A DNA stretch of 64,000 nucleotides, from assembly GCF_013409645.1 (NCBI RefSeq), contig NZ_JACCBG010000001.1, forward strand, positions 2,106,001 to 2,170,000, read 5' to 3'. The notes under the pieces were generated by a model. The model had not been told where the DNA came from and did not search any database. It saw only the letters and a program-made list of their open reading frames with translations. Below are positions 35,384 through 46,702 of this stretch, piece by piece. Position 1 is the first letter of the stretch, and every line of letters starts with the position of its first letter. The position numbers and the translations under genes were made by a program. Source of the DNA: Nocardioides panaciterrulae (GTDB taxonomy: Bacteria > Actinomycetota > Actinomycetes > Propionibacteriales > Nocardioidaceae).

Positions 35384-35421
35384 GACACGGCCCCGCACCC
35401 GAACGGGTGCGGGGCCGTGTC
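35384..35421. terminator. Strong bidirectional terminator hairpin
   Basis: A perfect 18-bp GC-rich stem with a two-base AA gap at its centre, 17 bp after the HesB-like stop and 25 bp after the stop of the convergent 47-residue gene. No poly-U, as usual in high-GC actinobacteria. It can serve both genes. Confidence 0.8.
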
Positions 35422-35445
35422 ACGTCCGGGCCGGGTGAGCGATGC

Positions 35446-35589
35446 TCAGCGGCTGCGCCGGCGCTGCAGGCGGCGCGTGCGCCGGGCGTCCCGGCGGGCC
35501 AGCTTCACGTCGCGGACCAGCGCGAGGTCCTGGTTGCTGTGGGCGCGCGCCTCGACGATGCCGTAGGCGATCTGGAGCTCTCGATCCAT
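35446..35589 (-). CDS. Small basic protein (47 residues)
   Basis: Encodes MDRELQIAYGIVEARAHSNQ followed by a helical, strongly basic half (DVKLARRDARRTRRLQ and RRRSR). ATG at 35589 has GGGGG seven bases upstream. The acidic/neutral first half and arginine-rich second half suggest nucleic-acid binding, but no family is recognised. It faces the terminator at 35384-35421, supporting a real transcript. Too short for automatic calling. Confidence 0.6.
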   Translation of the reverse strand: MDRELQIAYGIVEARAHSNQDLALVRDVKLARRDARRTRRLQRRRSR

Positions 35590-35623
35590 GGTGGTACCCC
35601 CTCTGCCCGCCGCGTTGCGGGCC

Positions 35624-35639
35624 CTCGTTGCGTAACGAG
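35624..35639. repeat. Inverted repeat upstream of the 47-residue gene
   Basis: CTCGTTGCGTAACGAG: 6-bp arms around GCGT. It lies 35-50 bp upstream of the small gene's ATG, where a promoter or leader would be. Function uncertain. Confidence 0.4.
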
Positions 35640-35781
35640 CAGTTTGCTGATTCGTCTCTTACATTCTAGGCACTCCGCCGGCGGCTGCGGGCATCGTGGA
35701 AGGCGTGATGTCGCCCACCCCCGCAGGGACCCGGCCGCCCCCCTCCGCGGGCCCGCGGGCCGGCCCGTGGAGGATCGGTCC

Positions 35782-36780
35782 ATGACCACGCGCAGCCGCC
35801 AGATCCACCTCGCCTCCCGCCCCACGGGTTGGCCGACCCCCGACAACTTCCGGGTGGTGGAGGTCGATCTCGGCGACCCGGGGCCGGGCGAGGTGCTGTT
35901 GCGCAACACCTGGATGTCGGTCGACCCCTACATGCGCGGTCGGATGAACGACGCGAAGTCCTACGTGCCGCCCTTCGAGCTGGGGGCGCCGCTCGACGGT
36001 GGCGCCGTCGGCGAGGTCGTCGCCTCCGGTGACGACGCCGTCCCGGTGGGCGCCACCGTGCTGCACGGCCTGGGTTGGCGCGAGCACGCGGTGGTGCCGG
36101 CCCGCGCCGTACGGGTGGTGGACACCGAGCGGGTGCCGGCCTCGGCCTACCTCGGGGTGCTCGGCATGCCCGGGCTCACGGCGTACGTCGGCCTCACCCG
36201 CATCGCCCAGCTGCGCGAGGGCGACCGGGTGCTCGTCTCGGGTGCCGCCGGTGCGGTCGGCTCCAGCGTGGGCCAGATGGCCCGGATGCTGGGCGCCTCG
36301 GCGGTCGTCGGCTCGGCCGGGTCCGCGGAGAAGGTCGCCTGGCTGACCGAGGAGCTCGGCTTCGACGCGGCGGTCAACTACAAGGACGGGCCGGTGGGTC
36401 GCCTGCTGGCCCCGCACGGCCCCTTCGACGTCTACTTCGACAACGTCGGCGGCGACCACCTCGAGGCCGCGATCGCGCACCTCGACGACTTCGGGCGGAT
36501 CGCCGCCTGCGGCGCCATCGCCCAGTACAACGACACCGAGGCGACGCCCGGGCCGCGCAACATGGCGATGTTCGTGACCAAGAAGCTGACCCTGCGCGGG
36601 TTCATCGTCCGCGACCACGACGACCTCACCGCCGAGTTCCACGAGCGGGCGGGCCGCTGGGTGGCCGAGGGGCGCCTCGTCGGGCGGGAGACCGTCGTGG
36701 ACGGCCTGGACCACGCGGTGGACGCGTTCCTCGACCTGATGCGCGGCGGCAACACCGGCAAGATGCTCGTGCGCCTCTGA
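35782..36780 (+). CDS. NADP-dependent oxidoreductase (zinc-independent MDR, CurA/PTGR type)
   Basis: 332 residues. Lacks the zinc ligands of the alcohol dehydrogenase at 3835. Markers are SRQIHLASRPTGWPTPDNFR, NTWMSVDPYMRGRM and the Rossmann motif VSGAAGAVGSSVGQMAR, typical of 2-alkenal/prostaglandin-type reductases and CurA. Likely reduces alpha,beta-unsaturated carbonyls with NADPH. ATG has GGAGG eight bases upstream. Convergent with the SpoIVB-like gene, 10 bp apart. Confidence 0.92.
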   Translation: MTTRSRQIHLASRPTGWPTPDNFRVVEVDLGDPGPGEVLLRNTWMSVDPYMRGRMNDAKSYVPPFELGAPLDGGAVGEVVASGDDAVPVGATVLHGLGWREHAVVPARAVRVVDTERVPASAYLGVLGMPGLTAYVGLTRIAQLREGDRVLVSGAAGAVGSSVGQMARMLGASAVVGSAGSAEKVAWLTEELGFDAAVNYKDGPVGRLLAPHGPFDVYFDNVGGDHLEAAIAHLDDFGRIAACGAIAQYNDTEATPGPRNMAMFVTKKLTLRGFIVRDHDDLTAEFHERAGRWVAEGRLVGRETVVDGLDHAVDAFLDLMRGGNTGKMLVRL

Positions 36781-36790
36781 GCCGGGGCGG

Positions 36791-38548
36791 TCAGCGCACC
36801 CGGACCGGGACGCCCTGGTGCCCGCCGACCACCTTGTCCAGCGGTGCGCCCAACGAGGACCGGGTCACGGGGTGGTCGCCGCCGAGGCGGAGCGAGACCG
36901 CGAGCTGGTCGTTGCGCACCAGCGTCGCCACGAGCCTCTTCGCCTGGGCCAGCGTGGTGGGCGAGTCGATGGCCGCCCCGAGGTCGTTGCCTCCGGTGAC
37001 GTCGAGCCGGCCCGTGCTGCCGCCGGCGGCGGCGGGGATCGCGACCGCGAGCGGCGCCGTACGACGGCCCGTGTCACCGGTGAGGAGCACCCGCAGCGCC
37101 ACCGTCGCGCCCGCCCGCGCCTCGACGGGCGACCCCTTGCCGACCTTCACCCACCGGTCGCCCAGGCGCTGCTGGAGCCCGGCCACCCGCCAGGTGGAGT
37201 TGTCGGTGCTCACGTCCGACCTCGCGGTCACCGTGTCGATCCGCAGCCCGTGGATGGCGGAGAGCGAGTAGACGAAGTCCGCGAACGGGTAGGTCGCCTC
37301 GTCGGCGATGTCGTAGCTCGCGACGAACCTGTCGGTCACGGCCAGGTGGAACGCCGTGCCTTGCGCGTCCTGCCCGGTGATCCGCCAGGCCAGCAGCTCC
37401 GAGCCCGGCACCCGGGCGTCGAAGGTGCGGTCGTGGTTGCCCACGCTCGCGTAGTACACCGTCGGGGCCAGCGCGAGCGGCACCGGCACGTAGCTGGTGC
37501 CGGTGCGGTGCCGACCCTGGGCGCGCACCGTGTCGGTGACCGTCGTGGTCCGAGGGAGCTCGCCCAGTGTGCCGGTCACCCCGGTCAGGTGGTCGTCGGT
37601 GATGACGCCGGCCGGGGCGCCGACGTTCGCGATCTTCGACGGCGGCCCGAGGCTCTCCTCCTGGATGTAGAGCGCATCGGCGGGGTGCAGTCCCAGCGTC
37701 GTGCGGCCGAGGAACTGCATCGGGTGCCCGAAGCCCACGACCCGGCCGTTGCACACCGACGTGACCGTGCCGATCCCTGCCTGCGTCACGTCGCCCCACG
37801 ACAGGGTGACGCCCAGGTTCCCGCCCGCCACGAGCGTCGCGGGGCCGGGACCGGACCCGGCCCGGGCCGAGCGCCCGATCGCATAGGTGTCCTTCGGCAG
37901 GTAGTGGAGCCCCGGCTTGCGCTGCGCGAGCCGTTGCGCGCCGACCCCGGACACGCCGACCGGCATCGGGAGCTGGCTGAAGCCCTGGGTGGCCTGGCGC
38001 CGCGTGACGCCGGTGTGCCGCGCGATCGTGCGGGCGGCGGCGCTCCCCACCGCCACCTTCGCGGTGTCGCCCGGCTTTCCTGCGGACAGGTAGTCGTCCA
38101 TCTTGTTGTACGGCGTGAGGCCGGCCACCGGGGACGCCCCGTAGGACAGGCCGTAGGAGACCGCCCCGATCAGCCGGCCGGACGCGTCGTACACCGGGGA
38201 CCCGGACATGCCCTGCCAGATCCCGCCGACCCGGTCGATCTCCGGCGAGGACAGCCGGGCCATCACCAGGTCGACACCCGGCGCGATGCCATCTTGCAGG
38301 GTGCCCAGCACGGTCCCGGTGAACGAGGTCGGGGTGGTGCCCGACGCGACGGTCAGCCCGGTGACGGGGTCGCCCTGGTCGACGGTCGCGAGGCGGGCCG
38401 GCCGGGCGCAGTCCCCCGCCGGGGCGGCCGCCTGGGCAGCAGTCTGGGCGGGATCCGGCGCGAGGGTGGCGGCGGCGGTGCCGACCGCTGCCAGCGCCGC
38501 CAGCGCGAGCAGCGCCGGCGCCCGGCGCCGGGCGGGTGAGGTCAGCAT
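36791..38548 (-). CDS. Secreted SpoIVB-type (S55) serine peptidase-like protein
   Basis: 585 residues. N-terminal signal peptide (LLALAALAAVGTAAATLA). Residues about 72-135 match the SpoIVB S55 peptidase domain: FTGTVLGTLQDGIAPGVDLV, EIDRVGGIWQGMSGSPVYDA with the nucleophile serine at 115, and IGAVSYG. A later VGFGHPMQFLG resembles the second S55 signature. The C-terminal third looks like beta-rich secreted domains. SpoIVB cleaves a sporulation regulator in Bacillus; this organism's family is not a spore-former, so the target is unknown and extracellular. Confidence 0.82.
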   Translation of the reverse strand: MLTSPARRRAPALLALAALAAVGTAAATLAPDPAQTAAQAAAPAGDCARPARLATVDQGDPVTGLTVASGTTPTSFTGTVLGTLQDGIAPGVDLVMARLSSPEIDRVGGIWQGMSGSPVYDASGRLIGAVSYGLSYGASPVAGLTPYNKMDDYLSAGKPGDTAKVAVGSAAARTIARHTGVTRRQATQGFSQLPMPVGVSGVGAQRLAQRKPGLHYLPKDTYAIGRSARAGSGPGPATLVAGGNLGVTLSWGDVTQAGIGTVTSVCNGRVVGFGHPMQFLGRTTLGLHPADALYIQEESLGPPSKIANVGAPAGVITDDHLTGVTGTLGELPRTTTVTDTVRAQGRHRTGTSYVPVPLALAPTVYYASVGNHDRTFDARVPGSELLAWRITGQDAQGTAFHLAVTDRFVASYDIADEATYPFADFVYSLSAIHGLRIDTVTARSDVSTDNSTWRVAGLQQRLGDRWVKVGKGSPVEARAGATVALRVLLTGDTGRRTAPLAVAIPAAAGGSTGRLDVTGGNDLGAAIDSPTTLAQAKRLVATLVRNDQLAVSLRLGGDHPVTRSSLGAPLDKVVGGHQGVPVRVR

Positions 38549-38757
38549 GACGGGTCACTCCCCCCTCTGGGTCGGCCTCCCGAGTCGGCCCTCCGAGTCG
38601 AGTCGCTCCGACCACCCCCGACGGTAGGAGCGCGGCCCCCGGCCGGGCAGGGCCGAACGGGCCCACCGGACGCCGCGAACGTCCCGGTGGCCGGAACGTG
38701 ACGCCGGTCACCGCCCCCCCGCCCGGGACCGGGGTGGACGCGCTTAGGGTGTCCGCC

Positions 38758-41265
<2,508 letters not shown>

Positions 41266-41281
41266 CGGGTACGTTCCCCCT

Positions 41282-42112
41282 GTGACCGTTCGCCCGCGCC
41301 GCCCCGGACCCACGATCCGGACGCGCGTGCGGGAGATCCTCGCGGACGGCGAGCGCCACCACGAGGACCGGCTCGCCACCGAGGAACCGCTGGAGATCCG
41401 GCTGGCCTGGCCCGGCGCGGCTCCCCGTCGGGTCTGGGTGACGATGCGGACCCCCGGCCACGACTTCGAGCTTGCGGCCGGATGGCTGCTCCATGAGGGC
41501 CTGATCGGCGCCGGCGACCTCCACGAGGTGGCCTACTGCACCGACGTCGACCTCGCGCCCGAGCAGGAGTTCAACGTGGTCACGGTGCGGCTGGTCGGCC
41601 CGCCGCGCCGCGACCCCGGCCACCGGCACGACGCGCTCACCACCGGGTCCTCGGCCTGCGGCGTGTGCGGCAAGGACAGCGTCGCCTCGGTGCTCGACCT
41701 GCCGCGCGCTGCCGGCTGGACCGGTGACCTGCCCACCGCCGACGTCGTACGCCGGCTGCCGGACCTGCTCCGCGAGCGCCAGGCCGTCTTCGACCGGACC
41801 GGGGGCGTCCACGCCGCGGGCCTGTTCACCGCCGAGGGCGAGCCGCTGGTGGTCCGGGAGGACGTCGGCCGCCACAACGCGGTGGACAAGGTCACCGGTG
41901 CCCGGCTGCTGGCCGGCTCGCCCGTGGCCGGGGCCTGCCTCGTCGTCAGCGGCCGCGCCGGGTTCGAGCTCGTGCAGAAGGCCGTGGCCGCGGGCACCGG
42001 CTCGCTGGTGTCCGTCGGCGCGCCCACCAGCCTGTCGGTGCGGCTGGCCAAGGACGCCGGCCTGGCGCTCTACGGCTTCACCTCCGCGCGTCGGTGCGTG
42101 CGCTACAGCTGA
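41282..42112 (+). CDS. fdhD: Formate dehydrogenase accessory sulfurtransferase FdhD
   Basis: 276 residues, GTG start. FdhD carries sulfur to the molybdenum cofactor of formate dehydrogenase. The active-site loop SACGVCGKDS contains the CxxC cysteines, and VREDVGRHNAVDKV is the FdhD signature. No formate dehydrogenase lies in the window. It follows pepN by 16 bp and may be co-transcribed. Confidence 0.94.
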   Translation: MTVRPRRPGPTIRTRVREILADGERHHEDRLATEEPLEIRLAWPGAAPRRVWVTMRTPGHDFELAAGWLLHEGLIGAGDLHEVAYCTDVDLAPEQEFNVVTVRLVGPPRRDPGHRHDALTTGSSACGVCGKDSVASVLDLPRAAGWTGDLPTADVVRRLPDLLRERQAVFDRTGGVHAAGLFTAEGEPLVVREDVGRHNAVDKVTGARLLAGSPVAGACLVVSGRAGFELVQKAVAAGTGSLVSVGAPTSLSVRLAKDAGLALYGFTSARRCVRYS

Positions 42113-42192
42113 GCGGGAGGTCACAGCCCGCTCCAGGGCCTCGCCCGGCGTGGGGGCGCCGGACTGTCGGTGGTCCTTCCTAGGTTGGTCCC

Positions 42193-43383
42193 ATGCGCAT
42201 CCTGCACACCTCCGACTGGCACCTGGGCCGGTCGTTCCACCGCGAGGGGATGCTCACCCACCAGGCGGCGTACGTCGACCACCTCCTCGACGTGGTCGAG
42301 CGCGAGCGGGTCGACCTGGTGCTGGTCGCCGGCGACGTCTACGACCGGGCGCTGCCCCACGTCGACGCCGTGAGGCTCGCCGACGAGGCGCTGGCCCGGC
42401 TGGCGGCCTCGCGCGCAAAGGTCGTGATCACCAGCGGCAACCACGACTCAGCCCAGCGGCTGGGGTTCAGCTCCCGGCTGATCGACGCGGCCGGTGTCTT
42501 CATCCGCACCGACGCCGGCACGGTCGGGGCGCCCGTGCTCCTCGAGGACGAGCACGGCCCGGTCGCCGTCCACGGCCTGCCCTACCTCGACCCCAGCGCG
42601 GTCCGGGAGCCCTGGGGGCTGCCGGGTCGCTCCCACGAGGCGGCGCTGGCCGAGGCGATGCGGCGGGTGCGGGCCGACCTCGCGGGCCGGTCCGGGGTCC
42701 GCTCGGTGGTGCTGGCGCACGCGTTCGTCGCCGGCGCGGAGCCCAGCGACTCCGAGCGCGACATCAGCGTCGGCGGCGTGTCGATCGTGCCGACCTCCCT
42801 GTTCGACGGTGTCGACTACGTCGCGCTGGGGCACCTGCACGGCCGGCACACGCTCACCGAGGCGGTGCGCTACAGCGGCTCGCCGCTCGCCTACTCCTTC
42901 TCCGAGGCGACCCACCGCAAGGGCTCGTGGCTGGTGGAGCTGGGCCCGACCGGGCTCGGGAGCGTGGAGTTCGTCGAGGCCCCGGTCCCCCGGCCGCTGG
43001 CCCGGCTGCGCGGCAGCCTGGAGTCGCTGCTGGCCGACCCCGCCCTCGCCGGGCACGAGGCCTCCTGGGTGCAGGCGACGCTCACCGACGACGTGCGTCC
43101 GCGCCAGGCGATGGAGCGGCTGCGCGCGCGGTTCCCGCACACGCTGGTGCTCGGCTTCGAGCCGCTCGCCGGCGACGCCGCGACCGCGCCCGCGGCGCGG
43201 GTGCAGGGCCGCAGCGAGCACGCGATCGCCCTGGACTTCGTCGAGGAGATGCGCGGCGCGCCCGCGACGCCGGCCGAGGGCGCGCTGCTGCGCGAGGCGT
43301 TCGACGCCTGCTGCGAGGACGCCGACGTCGACGTGCTCGTCCCGTCCGCTGGCGCAGCCGGTGGGCCGGGGGCGGGGGTCTGA
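42193..43383 (+). CDS. sbcD: DNA double-strand-break nuclease SbcD (Mre11-like)
   Basis: 396 residues. Metallophosphoesterase motifs: HTSDWHLGRSFH (DxH), VAGDVYDRA (GDxxD), SGNHDS (GNHD), AHAFV and GHLHGRH. SbcD provides the ATP-dependent nuclease of the SbcCD complex that processes hairpins and broken ends. Its TGA overlaps the SbcC ATG by one base (TGATG), giving tight coupling. Confidence 0.96.
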   Translation: MRILHTSDWHLGRSFHREGMLTHQAAYVDHLLDVVERERVDLVLVAGDVYDRALPHVDAVRLADEALARLAASRAKVVITSGNHDSAQRLGFSSRLIDAAGVFIRTDAGTVGAPVLLEDEHGPVAVHGLPYLDPSAVREPWGLPGRSHEAALAEAMRRVRADLAGRSGVRSVVLAHAFVAGAEPSDSERDISVGGVSIVPTSLFDGVDYVALGHLHGRHTLTEAVRYSGSPLAYSFSEATHRKGSWLVELGPTGLGSVEFVEAPVPRPLARLRGSLESLLADPALAGHEASWVQATLTDDVRPRQAMERLRARFPHTLVLGFEPLAGDAATAPAARVQGRSEHAIALDFVEEMRGAPATPAEGALLREAFDACCEDADVDVLVPSAGAAGGPGAGV

Positions 43384-46379
43384 TGCGCCTGCACCGGCTC
43401 GAGGTGACCGCCTTCGGCCCGTTCGCCGACACCGTGTCGGTGGACTTCGACCAGCTCTCCGACGCCGGGCTGTTCCTGCTCTCCGGGGCCACCGGGGCGG
43501 GCAAGACCAGCGTCCTCGACGCCGTCTGCTTCGCGCTGTACGGCGACGTCCCCGGCGACCGCGGAAGTGCCCGGCGGCTGCGCTGCGACCAGGCCCCACC
43601 GGGCCTCGCGCCCCGGGTCGAGCTGGAGGTGACCCTCTCCGGGCGCCGGTTCCGTCTCGAACGGTCACCGGCCTGGGAGCGCCCGAAGAAGCGCGGCACC
43701 GGCCTGACCACCGCCCAGGCCTCGGTGACGCTCAGCGAGCGGGTCGGCGGGGTGTGGCAGCCGCTCTCCAGCCGGCTCGACGAGACCGGGCACCTGGTCA
43801 CCGCGCTGCTCGGCATGAACCTCGGGCAGTTCACCCAGGTGGCGCTGCTCCCCCAGGGACGCTTCCAGACCTTCCTGCGCGCCCGCTCCGAGGAGCGTCA
43901 CCAGCTGCTCCAGCGGCTCTTCCGCACCGGCCGGTTCGAGGACGTCGAACGCTGGCTGCGCGAGCGCCGGGTGGCCTTGCGACGCGAGTCCGACGGCGCC
44001 CAGCGCAGCGTCGCCCAGCAGCTCAGCCGGGTGAGCGAGGCGGCCGGGACGCCCTGCCCCGACGACCGGGACCTGCACGACCTCGCCGCGCCCGCGGGGG
44101 CCGGTGCCCTGCTGGCGTGGGCCGCCGACCTGCACGCGGGCGCCTCGGCCCGGGCCGAGGAGAGCAGCGCCGCAGCCGAGGCCGCCGCCGGGTCCGAGGC
44201 GGAGCTGCGCGGGCGGCTCGACGAGGCCCGCGACCTGCACCAGCGCCGCCGCCGCCTCGACGAGGCCCGCGTCGAGCACGCCCGCCTGGCCGGGCTCGCC
44301 ACCGCCCACGCCGCCGACGTCTCGGCGCTGGACCGGGCCCGGCGGGCCGCCCCCGTGGTCCCGCTGGCACGGCTGGCGGCCGGGGCCCGTCGTACCGTCC
44401 GGGCGGCGGAGGCCGAGGCCGCCCGGACGAGCGAGGCCGCGGCGGAGATGCTCGACCTGCTCTTCGCCGACCGCGGCACCCTCGAGCAGGCGGTGCGGGA
44501 CGCCACCGACCTCGCTGCGGGGGTGCGGGCCGCCCTTCCCCGGGAGGCGCGACTGCGCGAGCTGACGGCCGAGATCCCCGCCTTCGAGGCCCGGCACACG
44601 TCGTTGACCGGGACGGCGGCGGAGACCCGCGCCACCCGCGGGGCGCTGCCGGCTCGGATCCTCGACCTGCGCGAGCAGCTGAGCGACGCCCGAGAGGCCG
44701 CGGCCGAGGCCGAGCGGATCACGGCGGAGGTCGCCCGGCTGCGGGAGCGGCTGGCCGCGGCGGAGCAGTTCGTCGCCGTGACCGGCGAGCTGGCCGCGGC
44801 ACGCGAGGACTGGCTCGCGGCCCGGGAGCTCACGCTCAGCCGCCACGAGGAGCTGCTCGCGCTGCGCCAGGCACGGATCGACGGCATGGCCGCCGAGCTC
44901 GCCGGTGCGCTCGCCGCCGGTGCCTGCTGCCCGGTGTGCGGGTCGGCCGAGCACCCGGCCAAGGCCAGCTCGGCGCCCGGTTCGCCGGACGATCGCACCG
45001 AGCGCGCCGCCCAGCGCGCCCTCGACGACGTCAAGGCCGACGAGCTCGCCCGGGACCTGCGGGTCCGTGACCTGGAGACGCGGCTGGCCGTGGCCGGCGA
45101 GAAGGCCGGGCCTGCGAGCCGCGACGAGCTCGCCGCCGCGCTGGACGACCGCTGCGCCCGGCTCACCTCGTTGCAGGAGCGGGCGGACCGTGCGGACCAC
45201 CTCGCCGCGGCGCTGGAGGCGGCCGAGGCGGAGCTGAGTGGGCTCGGCGAGCGGATGCTGGTGCAGGAGCGGGAGCTCGCGACGCTCGCGACCACGCTCG
45301 CGCGGTGCCGCGAGGAGGTCGCGACGGTCCGCGACGAGATGGCGGCGCTGCTGACGGGTTCCGGCCGATCCGACCTCGGCGCACTCCTCGAGCTGCACCG
45401 GTCCCGCATCGAGGCCGGCGAGCGCGCGATCCGCGCCATCGACGAGCTGGACTCGGCCGCGAGCGCCCTCCTCGAGGCGGAGCGGGCCCTCACGGAAGCC
45501 GTGGGCGAGGCGGGGTTCGACGACGTCGAGGCCGCGCTCGCGGCCACCCTGACCGCCGACCGGCTCGCGTCCCTGGAGCGGGAGGTGGCGGGCCACCAGC
45601 GCAGCCTCGCCGCGGTGGAGGCGGTGCTGGCCGAGCCCGGCCTGCTCGAGCTCGGCGACGTCGAGCTGCCCGATCTCGACCGGCTCGTCGCCTCCCACGA
45701 GCAGGCCCTCGCCGCGCTCGGCGAGGCGCGCACGACCGCGAGTCGCTGGACCACTCGCCGCGACCGGCTCGACGGCCTGCTCACCGAGCTCACGGTCGCA
45801 CTCGACGCGTGGGCGCCGCTGCGGGAGGAGCTGGAGGCGACCGCGCACCTCGCCTCGTTCGTCGACGGCAAGGCCGCGGACAACCGGTGGCAGATGCGCC
45901 TGTCCGCCTACGTCCTGGCGTACCGGCTCTCCCAGGTGGTCGCCGCGGCCAACGAACGGCTGGGCCGGATGAGCGACCAGCGCTACACCCTGGAGCACAC
46001 CGGTCGGCGCGGTGCGGGTGAGACCCGCGGCGGGCTGAGCCTGCTGGTGCGCGACGACTGGTCCGGGGAGTCCCGCGACCCGGCGACGCTGTCGGGGGGC
46101 GAGACGTTCGTCGTCTCCCTCGCGCTGGCGCTCGGCCTCGCCGACGTGATCACCCACGAGGCCGGCGGCGCCGACCTCGACACCCTCTTCGTCGACGAGG
46201 GCTTCGGCTCCCTCGACGCCGACACCCTCGACGACGTGATGGACGTCCTGGACTCCCTGCGCGACGGCGGCCGGGTCGTCGGCGTGGTCAGCCACGTCGC
46301 CGAGATGCGCGACCGGATCCCCGCCCAGCTGCTCGTCCGCAAGTCCCGGCACGGCTCGACCCTCGCCGTCGCCCGCTGA
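43383..46379 (+). CDS. sbcC: SbcC ATPase of the SbcCD nuclease (Rad50-like)
   Basis: 998 residues. Walker A GATGAGKTS (near 37-45) lies at the N-terminus. A long coiled coil surrounds a zinc hook CCPVCGSAEHP near residue 515. The C-terminal lobe has signature LSGGETFVVSLALALGLADV and Walker B TLFVDEGFGSLD. Partner of SbcD in DNA end processing. Translationally coupled to sbcD, with a GC-rich hairpin array after the stop. Confidence 0.96.
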   Translation: MRLHRLEVTAFGPFADTVSVDFDQLSDAGLFLLSGATGAGKTSVLDAVCFALYGDVPGDRGSARRLRCDQAPPGLAPRVELEVTLSGRRFRLERSPAWERPKKRGTGLTTAQASVTLSERVGGVWQPLSSRLDETGHLVTALLGMNLGQFTQVALLPQGRFQTFLRARSEERHQLLQRLFRTGRFEDVERWLRERRVALRRESDGAQRSVAQQLSRVSEAAGTPCPDDRDLHDLAAPAGAGALLAWAADLHAGASARAEESSAAAEAAAGSEAELRGRLDEARDLHQRRRRLDEARVEHARLAGLATAHAADVSALDRARRAAPVVPLARLAAGARRTVRAAEAEAARTSEAAAEMLDLLFADRGTLEQAVRDATDLAAGVRAALPREARLRELTAEIPAFEARHTSLTGTAAETRATRGALPARILDLREQLSDAREAAAEAERITAEVARLRERLAAAEQFVAVTGELAAAREDWLAARELTLSRHEELLALRQARIDGMAAELAGALAAGACCPVCGSAEHPAKASSAPGSPDDRTERAAQRALDDVKADELARDLRVRDLETRLAVAGEKAGPASRDELAAALDDRCARLTSLQERADRADHLAAALEAAEAELSGLGERMLVQERELATLATTLARCREEVATVRDEMAALLTGSGRSDLGALLELHRSRIEAGERAIRAIDELDSAASALLEAERALTEAVGEAGFDDVEAALAATLTADRLASLEREVAGHQRSLAAVEAVLAEPGLLELGDVELPDLDRLVASHEQALAALGEARTTASRWTTRRDRLDGLLTELTVALDAWAPLREELEATAHLASFVDGKAADNRWQMRLSAYVLAYRLSQVVAAANERLGRMSDQRYTLEHTGRRGAGETRGGLSLLVRDDWSGESRDPATLSGGETFVVSLALALGLADVITHEAGGADLDTLFVDEGFGSLDADTLDDVMDVLDSLRDGGRVVGVVSHVAEMRDRIPAQLLVRKSRHGSTLAVAR

Positions 46380-46385
46380 CCTGTC

Positions 46386-46420
46386 GCCGGCCCCCCGGCG
46401 GCCGGGGGCAGGGGCCGGGC
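46386..46420 (+). terminator. GC-rich hairpin after sbcC
   Basis: CCCCCGG/CCGGGGG arms at 46392-46398 and 46402-46408, nested in GGCCCC/GGGGCC-type outer arms, starting 7 bases after the sbcC stop. Likely transcription terminator of sbcDC, without U-tract. Confidence 0.5.
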
Positions 46421-46505
46421 GAGGCGGGTCGCCGGGCTTCCGGTTTGCGGAATGGCGACAATCCGCAATCCGACCCGCCCCCGGAATGCGGTTTCCCACC
46501 ATTCG
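46421..46505 (+). repeat. Intergenic repeat element, copy 1
   Basis: About 85 bp beginning GAGGCGGGTCGCCGG. It contains the internal inverted repeat TTGCGGA...TCCGCAA around an AATGGCGACA-type loop, then ACCCGCCCCCGGA, and ends near CCACCATTC. A second copy lies at 46564-46650. Together they fill most of the 323-bp gap between sbcC and the SnoaL-like gene. No coding frame is convincing. Confidence 0.75.
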
Positions 46506-46563
46506 ATGACCCCGGGGAGCCCGGCCCACCCAGGCTGGGGGCCACCCGGCCGGGATTCCGGTC

Positions 46564-46650
46564 GAGGCGGGTCGCCGGCCTTCCCGTTGCGGAATGGCGA
46601 CAGTCCGCAACCCGACCCACCCCCGGACTGCGGTTGGTCACCATTCCGCA
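46564..46650 (+). repeat. Intergenic repeat element, copy 2
   Basis: About 87 bp beginning GAGGCGGGTCGCCGG like copy 1. Copy 2 has the more perfect structure: an 8-bp inverted repeat GTTGCGGA...TCCGCAAC, and an outer pair TTGCGGAATGGCGAC/GTCACCATTCCGCAA with one mismatch across the element. Copies are offset by 143 bp. Composition suggests RNA or DNA secondary structure, e.g. a REP-like element. Confidence 0.75.
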
Positions 46651-46702
46651 AGCCAGCCATTCCGCACGCCGGCCAGACCGCACCCGCTGAGCGCAACGAC
46701 CG

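Noticed and set aside
36791..38548. Sporulation locus
   Set aside because: Only the SpoIVB-like peptidase is present; no other sporulation gene is nearby.
43665..46610. Long minus-strand frame opposite sbcC
   Set aside because: sbcC carries complete Walker and zinc-hook motifs; this frame is an antisense shadow.
46421..46650. Possible short protein in the gap after sbcC
   Set aside because: Frames are short, change between the two copies and have no good ribosome-binding site; the nested repeats explain the sequence better.
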